Source: Apricaphanius iberus (Eukaryota > Chordata > Actinopteri > Cyprinodontiformes > Aphaniidae). From it: DNA of 64,000 nt. The notes under the pieces are model-generated. The model was not told where the DNA came from and did not search any database. It saw nothing but the letters and a program-made list of their open reading frames with translations. The DNA is taken from assembly GCA_028564705.1 (NCBI GenBank), contig JAPXFQ010002430.1:1-64000 (forward strand), in the 5' to 3' direction. Shown one piece after another: positions 56,440-64,000 of the stretch (within the stretch, counting starts at the first letter, position 1; the number at the start of each line of letters is the position of its first letter). The position numbers and the translations under genes are program-made.

Positions 56440-56630
56440 CAGAGGAGTGGAGGACCGGGACAGAACCGGTCCGAGACTCTGAGGAGCTCTGCTATAAATA
56501 GAACCGCTGGCCTTCTTCTGCTCTGTTCGGGGGGGGGGGGGGTTCGGCGGAACCAGAACACAGACTGGATTTAAAGGAACATCCCAACAAACAGACCCAA
56601 ACAGCTGCAGCTTTAAGCTTCACCTGTTGA
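56440..56630 (-). promoter_or_regulatory. PLPP7 proximal promoter: MEF2-like/TATA site and E-boxes
   Basis: CTATAAATAG at 56492-56501 (CTATTTATAG on the minus strand) matches the MEF2 consensus YTAWWWWTAR and can also act as a TATA-like element. It lies 59 bp upstream of the start codon. CAGCTG at 56602-56607 and CACCTG at 56621-56626 are E-boxes of the MyoD type. MEF2 plus E-boxes is the classic muscle arrangement and suits the muscle-enriched NET39. A run of G (C on the sense strand) lies at about 56528-56540. Confidence 0.55.
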
Positions 56631-56639
56631 TCCTGCAGG

Positions 56640-57244
56640 TAGAACCTCCATCAGAACCAAACCCGGTTCCGGCCTCTCAGCTTTAGAACCCAGCAAACAA
56701 AACTTTATTAACAACTAAAGAACTGTCAGGTCTACAAACTCGGAGTGCGGACACCTGAACGCAACCTACAGATGCGTTCAGGTGATTTCTATGAACCGTG
56801 TGAGTTACATAAACGCTCCATGTAACCATGGCGACCCAGGTGATTTCAATAAGGAGCGTTGCTCTAAAATAAATTAGCAATAACAAGAAAAAACATTTTC
56901 TAAAACAGCATAAGTGATAAAACCATAAATACAAAGTTTGGATTATGTGAATATTTATTGTAGCAACAATTAGACTGGGAATAAAAGCAAATTAAAACCG
57001 ATAAAAAGTGAATTATAGAAGAACGTAATAAGTTTCCGCTCTCCTACTGATTTAAAGCCAAAGAGAAAATTCAGAATTCTTAAAAACAAAAACATAGAGA
57101 GAAAAACAAAAAAAGACAAAACTGATGAAGAAAAAAGAGATAAACTAGAACAATAAATAATCAATAATCAATAATGACCATGAATGTAATCAGAGAAAAA
57201 ATCAGAAGTTCCAGATTTCTGCTGTGGAGGAATAAAAGCTTTTT
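56640..57244. other. Upstream flank of PLPP7, no gene
   Basis: AT-rich DNA with A-runs near 57090-57130. Short frames here look random. 'tctaaaataaattag' near 56864 is a weak MEF2-like match only. Confidence 0.35.
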
Positions 57245-60200
57245 GTGGTTCGTTCTGTGTAACATACAGGTAAATGAGTGTCACTGAGCACGCTCATTAC
57301 AGGTAACAAACAGGTAAATGAGCGTCGCTGAGCACGCTCATTACGGGTAACAAACAGGTAAATGAGCGTCGCTGAGCACGCTCATTACGGGTAACATACA
57401 GGTAAATGAGCGTCGCTGAGCACGCTCAATTACGGGTAACATACAGGTAAACTGAGCGTCGCTGAAGCTCGCTCATTACGGGTAACAAACAGGTAAATGA
57501 GCGTCGCTGAGCACGCTCATTAGGGTAACAAACAGTAAAAGAGCGTCGCAGGCACGCTCATTTACGGGTAACATACAGGTAATATGAGCGTCGCTGAGCA
57601 CGCTCATTACGGGTAACATACAGGTAAAATGAGCGTCGCTGAGCACGCTCATTACGGGTAAACATACAGGTAAATGAGCGTCGCTGAGCACGCTCATTAC
57701 GGGTAACATACAGGTAAATGAGCGTCGCTGAGCACGCTCATTACGGGTAACATACAGGTAAAATGAGCGTCGCTGAGCACGCTCATTACGGGTAACATAC
57801 AGGTAAATGAGCGTCGCTGAGCACGCTCATTACGGGTAACATACAGGTAAAATGAGCGTCGCTGAGCACAGCCTCATATACGGGTAACATACAGGTAAAT
57901 GAGCGTCGTCTGAGCACGCTCATTACGGGTAACATACAGGTAAATGAGCGTCGCTGAGCACGCTCATTACGGGTAACATACAGGTAAATGAGCGTCGCTG
58001 AGCACGCTCATTACGGGTAACATACAGGTAAAATGAGCGTCGCTGAGCACGCTCATTACGGGTAACATACAGGTAAATGAGCGTCGCTGAGCACGCTCAT
58101 TACGGGTAACAAACAGGGTAAATGAGCGTCGCTGAGCACGCTCATTACGGGTAACAAACAGGTAAATGAGCGTCGCTGAGCACGCTCATTACGGGTAACA
58201 AACAGGTAAATGAGCGTCGCTGAGCACGCTCATTACGGGTAACAAACAGGTAATATGAGCGTCGCTGAGCACGCTCATTACGGGTAACAAAACAGGTAAA
58301 TGAGCGTCGCTGAGCACGCTCATTACGGGTAACAAACAGGTAAAATGAGCGTCGCTGAGGCACGCTCATTACGGGTAACAAACAGGTAAATGAGCGTCGC
58401 TGAGCACGCTCATTACGGGTAACAATACAGGTAATATGAGCGTCGCATGAGCACGCTCATTACGGGTAACATACAGGTAAATGAGCGGTCGCTGAGCACC
58501 GGCATCATTACGGGATATACATACAGGTAAATGAGCGTCGCTGAGCACGCTCATTACGGGGTAACATACAGGATAAATGAGCGTCGCTGAGCACGCTCAT
58601 TACGGGTAACATACAGGTAAAATGAGCGTCGCTGAGCACGCTCATTACGGGTAAACATACAGGTTAAAATGAGCGTCGCTGAGCACGCTCATTTACGGGT
58701 AACATACAGGTATAATGAGCGTCGCTGAGCACGCTCATTACAGGGTAACAAACAGGTAAATGAAGCGTCGCAGAGCACGCTCATTACGGGTAACAAACAG
58801 GTAAATGAGCGTCGCTGATGCACGCTCATTACGGGTAACCAAACCAGGTAAATGAGCGTCGCTGAGCACGCTCATTACGGGTAACAAACAGGTAAATGAG
58901 CGTCGCTGAGCACGCTCATTACGGGTAACAAACAGGTAAATGAGCGTCGCTGAGCACGCTCATTACGGGTAACAAACAGGTAAATGAGCGTCGCTGAGCA
59001 CGCTCATTACGGGTAACATACAGGTAAATGAGCGTCGCTGAGCACGCTCATTACGGGTAACAAACAGGTAAATGAGCGTCGCTGAGCACGCTCATTACGG
59101 GAACATACAGGTAAATGACGTCGCTGAGCACGCTCATTACGGGTAACAACAGTAAATGACGTCGCTGAGCACGCTCATGGTAACATACAGGTAAATGAGC
59201 GTCGCTGAGCACGCTCATTACGGGTAACATACAGGTAAATGAGCGTCGCTGAGCACGCTCATTACGGGTAACATACAGGAAATGAGCGTCGCTGAGCACG
59301 CTCATTACGGGTAACATACAGGTAAATGAGCGTCGCGAGCACGCTCATTACGACATAAGGTAAATGAGCGTCGCTAGCACGCTCATTACGGGTAACATAC
59401 AGTAAATGAGCGTCGCTGAGCACGCTCATTACGGGTAACATACAGTAAATGAGCGTCGCTGAGCACGCTCATTACGGGTAACAAACAGGTAAATGAGCGT
59501 CGCTGAGCACGCTCATTACGGGTAACAAACAGGTAAATGAGCGTCGCTGAGCACGCTCATTACGGGTAACATACAGGTAAATGAGCGTCGCTGAGCACGC
59601 TCATTACGGGTAACATACAGGTAAATGAGCGTCGCTGAGCACGCTCATTACGGGTAACATACAGGTAAATGAGCGTCGCTGAGCACGCTCATTACGGGTA
59701 ACATACAGGTAAATGAGCGTCGCTGAGCACGCTCATTACGGGTAACATACAGTAAATGAGCGTCGCTGAGCACGCTCATTACGGGTAACATACAGGTAAA
59801 TGAGCGTCGCTGAGCACGCTCATTACGGGTAACATACAGTAAATGAGCGTCGCTGAGCACGCTCATTACGGGTAACAACAGGTAAATGAGCGTCGCTGAG
59901 CACGCTCATTACGGGTAACATACAGGTAAATGAGCGTCGCTGAGCACGCTCATTACGGGTAACATACAGGTAAATGAGCGTCGCTGAGCACGCTCATTAC
60001 GGGTAACATACAGGTAAATGAGCGTCGCTGAGCACGCTCATTACGGGTAACATACAGGTAAATGAGCGTCGCTGAGCACGCTCATTACGGGTAACATACA
60101 GGTAAATGAGCGTCGCTGAGCACGCTCATTACGGGTAACATACAGGTAAATGAGCGTCGCTGAGCACGCTCATTACGGGTAACATACAGGTAAATGAGCG

Positions 60201-61490
60201 TCGCTGAGCACGCTCATTACGGGTAACATACAGGTAAATGAGCGTCGCTGAGCACGCTCATTACGGGTAACATACAGGTAAATGAGCGTCGCTGAGCACG
60301 CTCATTACGGGTAACATACAGGTAAATGAGCGTCGCTGAGCACGCTCATTCGGGTAACATACAGGTAAATGAGCTCGCTGAGCACGCTCATTACGGGTAA
60401 CATACAGGAAATGAGCGTCGCTGAGCACGCTCATTACGGGTAACATACAGGTAAATGAGCGTCGCTGAGCACGCTCATTACGGGTAACATACAGGTAAAT
60501 GAGCGTCGCTGAGCACGCTCATTACGGGTAACATACAGGTAAATGAGCGTCGCTGAGCACGCTCATTACGGGTAACATACAGGTAAATGAGCGTCGCTGA
60601 GCACGCTCATTACGGGTAACATACAGGTAAATGAGCGTCGCTGAGCACGCTCATTACGGGTAACATACAGGTAAATGAGCGTCGCTGAGCACGCTCATAC
60701 AGGTAAATGAGCGTCGCTGAGCACGCTCATTACGGGTAACATACAGGTAAATGAGCGTCGCTGAGCACGCTCATTACGGGTAACATACAGGTAAATGAGC
60801 GTCGCTGAGCACGCTCATTACGGGTAACATACAGGTAAATGAGCGTCGCTGAGCACGCTCATTACGGGTAACATACAGGTAAATGAGCGTCGCTGAGCAC
60901 CTCATACGGGTAACTACAGGTAAATGAGCGTCGCTGAGCACGCTCATTACGGGTAACATACAGGTAAATGAGCGTCGCTGAGCACGCTCATTACGGGTAA
61001 CAAACAGGTAAATGAGCTCGCTGAGCACGCTCATTACGGGTAACATACAGGTAAATGAGCTCGCTGAGCACGCTCATTACGGGTAACATACAGGTAAATG
61101 AGCGTCGCTGAGCACGCTCATTACGGGTAACATACAGGTAAATGACGTCGCTGAGCACGCTCATACGGGTAACAACAGGTAAATGAGCGTCGGAGCACGC
61201 TCATTACGGGTAACAAACAGGTAAATGATTGTCGCTGAGCACGCTCATTACGGGTAACATACAGGTAAATGAGTGTCGCTGAGCACGCTCATTACGGGTA
61301 ACATACAGGTAAATGATTGTCGCTGAGCACGCTCATTACGGGTAACATACAGGTAAATGAGTGTCGCTGAGCACGCTCATTACGGGTAACATACAGGTAA
61401 ATGAGTGTCGCTGAGCATGCTCATTACGGGTAACATACAGGTAAATGAGCGTCGCTGAGCACGCTCATTACGGGTAACAAACAGGTAAAG
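57245..61490. repeat. 4.2-kb array of a 44-bp hairpin-forming unit
   Basis: About 95 copies of a 44-bp unit: GGGTAACATACAGGTA followed by AATGAGCGT, CGCTGAGC, ACGCTCATT and AC. AATGAGCGT and ACGCTCATT are perfect reverse complements around an 8-base centre. Many units in 57400-58900 have single-base insertions and in 59090-59450 deletions, while 59500-60660 is almost uniform. A few edge units have GTGTCGC or TTGTCGC. Not a CRISPR: there are no unique spacers. Minus-strand frames (MLPVMSVLSDAHLPVCYP) are artefacts of the period. Confidence 0.97.
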
Positions 61491-62093
61491 CGTCCGGTTC
61501 CTCCAGTCTGACTCCACCCAACACACCACGGCATAAAATAGGCTCCGCCCACCATGCTCTTTCCTTTCCTGTAGATGACGTCACTGTTTTTGCTAAAGTC
61601 TAATTTATGATCAATAACCGGTTCCACGTATTAATCGTCCACTGATGGAAACTGGGTCCATAACTGGTTCTGACCATGTCTGTTTTTTTTTCCACGCTGA
61701 GCTGCGGTTCTGGTCCCACCAGGGTTCTGTTCTGCTCCTCCTCATCATCATCGTCTGTGATCCATCCAAACTCTGCAGGTTCATCAGGAAACTGCTAAAG
61801 TTGGTGCTCGTCTTCTTACCCAGTAGATCCGGCTTACTGGTGATGGACGCGCTGGAGAGGTCAGAGACCAGAACCGGTCCAAGATGAGGATGGTTCTACT
61901 GCTGGTTCTACTGGGAGGCTATAGAAACCCATTTAGGCCACCCAGTAAAACCATCAGCCTGTTTTATACTGTTTTAAAGCGCTTAACGGGATCAATTATT
62001 ATTTTTATTATAAAGCTCCAGCTCTTATTCCATTTCTTAATAATTCACATATTATTTTTATTTCGTCCTGTTCACGTCACGGGGGGGGGGGGT
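61491..62093. other. Intergenic sequence with a consensus CRE
   Basis: A perfect TGACGTCA lies at 61576-61583, close to a GC-box-like GGCTCCGCCCACC at about 61540. No coding exon is recognised. A G-run is at about 62081-62092. Confidence 0.4.
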
Positions 62094-62587
62094 CTTCCTT
62101 GCCTCTGATTGGATAGAAAGTCTCTATCTCTAAGTCTCTGTTTTTTTATCAAGCCCCGTCTGGTTAGCATTTGTACTCTCATTTTATATATTACAGTGTT
62201 CAGTGCAAACAGAAACAAATCAAGTAAATTAAAGCAATAAGTGTATTGAGATTTTATTAGTTCACATTTTCATCATAAAACTCTCCAAAATAGCTTTGAT
62301 TTAATGGAAAAGTTTACAGCAAAAGATACCAGGTTAATTCCTAGCCCAGAGTCATAATAATTACCAATAAACCAACTTATCACATAGAGCCAGAACATAT
62401 TAACAATCAGAGCTGGAAACGTGAATCTAAATATATACACTTATAATAGTTATGTTTTTGTTCTGTTGGTGGAAGGACTAATAATTCAAAAATTACCCCC
62501 ACCACCCCTGGCCCCCCCCCGCCATCTTATTGCTGTGACGCTTTTAATTCGCTGGAGAGACTTTCTATCCAATCAGAGGCGAGGAAG
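62094..62587. repeat. 32-bp inverted repeat pair, 494 bp end to end
   Basis: The left arm 62094-62125 (CTTCCTTGCCTCTGATTGG...) and right arm 62556-62587 are reverse complements with one mismatch in 32. Each arm contains a CCAAT box (ATTGG/CCAAT within CTGATTGGATAG). The interior is AT-rich and non-coding and includes a C-run at about 62511. It may be a small MITE or an inverted copy of promoter sequence. Confidence 0.75.
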
Positions 62588-62857
62588 GCGAGCGGGGCCG
62601 CTTCAGCGGAACCTTTCTCCTCGTCCTCCGTTGCTACCCGGAACATAAAGCGGACGGGCGGTTGCTATGGGCAGCAGACGCCGTGAAGCGGCTCGGTGTT
62701 CATCGGCAGGAGAAACGTCATTAAACGTCACCGTTCGGGCTCTGACGGCTCCCTCTTCGGCGTAGTTACGTCAGCGAAGCTGTGACGTAAGCCGTGACGT
62801 CGTGCATAATAAGGAGGATCAGCCGTTAAAGCGTGAAGCGGCAGGGAGGAGCTACAG
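62588..62857 (+). promoter_or_regulatory. CRE-cluster promoter and 5' exon of the BRD3OS-like gene
   Basis: CpG-rich DNA with five CRE/ATF-type sites in 90 bp: ACGTCA at 62715 and 62725, TTACGTCA at 62767-62774, TGACGTAA at 62783-62790, TGACGTCG at 62795-62802. A TATA-like CATAATAAGG follows at about 62804. A 5' non-coding exon then ends at CTACAG|GTGAGT (donor 62858), with the acceptor CCCCCTGCAG ending at 62932. Confidence 0.6.
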
Positions 62858-62990
62858 GTGAGTCCGAACCGCTCAGGTCCAGTTCCAGTCTGGATCGGAA
62901 CCCTAATAAAGCTCCCTCTGCTCCCCCTGCAGGCTGTCGGACCTGGCGGGTCGGAACCGAGCCGGTCCGGTCCAGAAGTCTCCCCTCGTC

Positions 62991-63020
62991 ATGTCATGTC
63001 GGACCGTGACCCAGTTGTAG
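62991..63020 (+). other. Overlapping upstream ORF (9 codons)
   Basis: An ATG five bases before the main start opens a different frame (MSCRTVTQL) and stops at 63018-63020, inside the main ORF. Both ATGs have the same immediate context (GTCATGTC), so the first could compete for initiation. Confidence 0.55.
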
Positions 63021-63289
63021 AGGAACCGGGTTCTGCTGGTACTTCGGCCCGGCCCGCTCTGGCAGCCAAGGCCCTTTCGGAACCGTTCGGGCGGCTCCGG
63101 TACCGGGACACCTCCCTGCTGATCTGGCAGCAGCAGCAGATGGAGGTTCGGGCCGGACCGCCCACCACCTACCTGAACCGGAGTCAGTCCGCTTGGTACA
63201 GCAGCTACGGGAACCAGGCGGTACTGATCCGGAACCGGAGGGGCCAGCCGGGTTCTGAAGGCCAGTCCAGGATCTGCAGCGTCATGTAG
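62996..63289 (+). CDS. BRD3OS: BRD3OS-like small protein (97 aa) with C-terminal CaaX box
   Basis: A single coding exon following a 5' non-coding exon. The segment KALSEPFGRLRYRDTSLLIW followed by QQQQ, then TYLNRSQSAWYSSYGNQAVL and a C-terminal GQSRICSVM, matches my memory of the vertebrate BRD3OS protein (84 aa in human), a small conserved protein of unknown function named for its position opposite BRD3. The C-terminus CSVM fits a CaaX prenylation signal with Met at the last position (farnesyl type), implying membrane attachment; this is inference. The N-terminal 30 residues are longer than in human and low in complexity. No BRD3 exon lies upstream in this window: the next gene is PLPP7. 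The plus-strand frame is open back to 62858, but that part is the intron. Confidence 0.72.
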   Translation: MSDRDPVVEEPGSAGTSARPALAAKALSEPFGRLRYRDTSLLIWQQQQMEVRAGPPTTYLNRSQSAWYSSYGNQAVLIRNRRGQPGSEGQSRICSVM

Positions 63290-63441
63290 ACCAGAACCGG
63301 GCCCGGTTCGGCCCCATACCCACCAGAATCCAGAGCTTACGGACTGTTCTGGTTAGTCAGGTCCAGTAGAACCTGCTGCTGTACCAGAATGACCCAGCTT
63401 CAGGGTTCTGTGGGTCCATTTGGAGGTCTGAGCTCATATTT

Positions 63442-63804
63442 ATGAAAATGGACTGGTTCTGGAGTCTGAATCCGACCAGAACCTCCTTCAGAACCAACCA
63501 GCTGATTAATAAATCTGTTACATCATTACTTGGTGTCGTTTTTCTTTCTGAAACCAGAACCAATCTGGACCCAACGAGCCGCACCAGAACCTCCCTCAGG
63601 CAGAGGACACGTGTCCTGGAGAAGACGCTGCTCGCTCAGAGGGCTGGAAGACGTTCATGGAAAGTTGAGAGGAAGGAAAAACTGCAGCGTTTGGTGAATC
63701 TGTGGCTGCTTTACCAGGACGGTCTGCAGTCAGAACCTCTGGATCAACTACAATCAGACGGGTCCAGAAAACAGACGGAGAGCCAGAACTGGACGGCTAC
63801 TTAG
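63442..63804 (+). other. Unassigned open frame downstream of the BRD3OS-like gene
   Basis: A 120-codon frame whose second half (about 63597-63740) reads like a charged amphipathic helix (VLEKTLLAQRAGRRSWKVER). The first half overlaps the putative poly(A) signal and an acceptor-like tract (TTTTTCTTTCTGAAACCAG, to 63560). It may be chance, or the helix part may be an exon of another gene. The rest of 63805-64000 shows nothing else. Confidence 0.15.
63508..63513 (+). promoter_or_regulatory. Poly(A) signal candidate of the BRD3OS-like gene
   Basis: AATAAA 219 bp after the stop, followed by a GT/T-rich stretch (ttggtgtcgtttttctttct) typical of a cleavage-site downstream element. Confidence 0.55.
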
Positions 63805-64000
63805 TGGTACTTCCACTTTGGACCTCCTAGACTCTAGAGGACCAGAACCCAGAAGGGTCCAATGATGACCTTGGGTCCCATGTACTGGTTCATGCTTAGA
63901 ACTTTCTGTCTTTTCCTGTTTACATAAAGTACTGCAGTAATTTGCTCATGTTTCTCTGTCACACATTTAGTGATAAAACCTTTATGGTTCTGATCAATAA

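Noticed and set aside
57476..61046. Minus-strand frames reading MLPVMSVLSDAHLPVCYP
   Set aside because: They follow the 44-bp period through three frames and break wherever a unit has an indel.
57245..61490. CRISPR-like array of direct repeats
   Set aside because: Units are contiguous 44-bp repeats with no unique spacers, in a vertebrate genome.

Overview
This window is vertebrate nuclear DNA, most likely from a ray-finned (teleost) fish. The evidence is GT-AG introns splitting conserved vertebrate proteins, several fish-type non-LTR retrotransposon families (L2-like, Tx1/L1-like, RTE), and protein sequences close to, but distinct from, the mammalian orthologues I remember. The species cannot be fixed from the sequence alone.

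Four protein-coding genes can be assembled exon by exon. POMT1 (+, 908-13133, 19 coding exons, 720 aa) is an ER protein O-mannosyltransferase. SNAPC4 (+, 31506-48826, 20 coding exons, 1440 aa) is the Myb-domain subunit of the snRNA-activating complex. PLPP7/NET39 (-, 56433-50003, 4 exons, 286 aa) is a nuclear-envelope pseudo-phosphatase related to lipid phosphate phosphatases. A BRD3OS-like small protein (+, 62996-63289, 97 aa) has a C-terminal CaaX box. In human all four lie on 9q34, so this looks like a rearranged piece of that conserved block. The genes do not form one pathway. SNAPC4 and PLPP7 are convergent, with poly(A) signals about 0.5 kb apart.

Layout: 1-907 is the 5' flank. 908-13133 is POMT1, with three tandem arrays, two MITE-like elements and an L2-like LINE in its introns. 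13134-19290 is intergenic and dominated by a Tx1/L1-like LINE with two L2-like elements nested in it. A probable SNAPC4 promoter and non-coding first exon lie at 19290-19672. SNAPC4 intron 1 (to 31503) holds RTE and Rex1/L2-like LINE remains and a 7-kb minisatellite. SNAPC4 exons follow, separated by more arrays. PLPP7 (50.0-56.4 kb) has two introns with arrays and a MEF2/E-box promoter. 57.2-61.5 kb is a 4.2-kb array of a 44-bp hairpin unit. The BRD3OS-like gene is at the right end behind a CRE-rich promoter.

The most striking property is that about 28 kb (44%) is tandem repeat, mostly in introns and usually running up to a splice site. Two arrays in different genes (SNAPC4 intron 1 and PLPP7 intron 2) share the same core in the same orientation relative to transcription, and SNAPC4 also carries an in-frame coding minisatellite. 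Long open frames inside these arrays are artefacts of repeat periodicity and are not annotated as genes. All homology calls come from reading the translation against remembered families; no database search was run.
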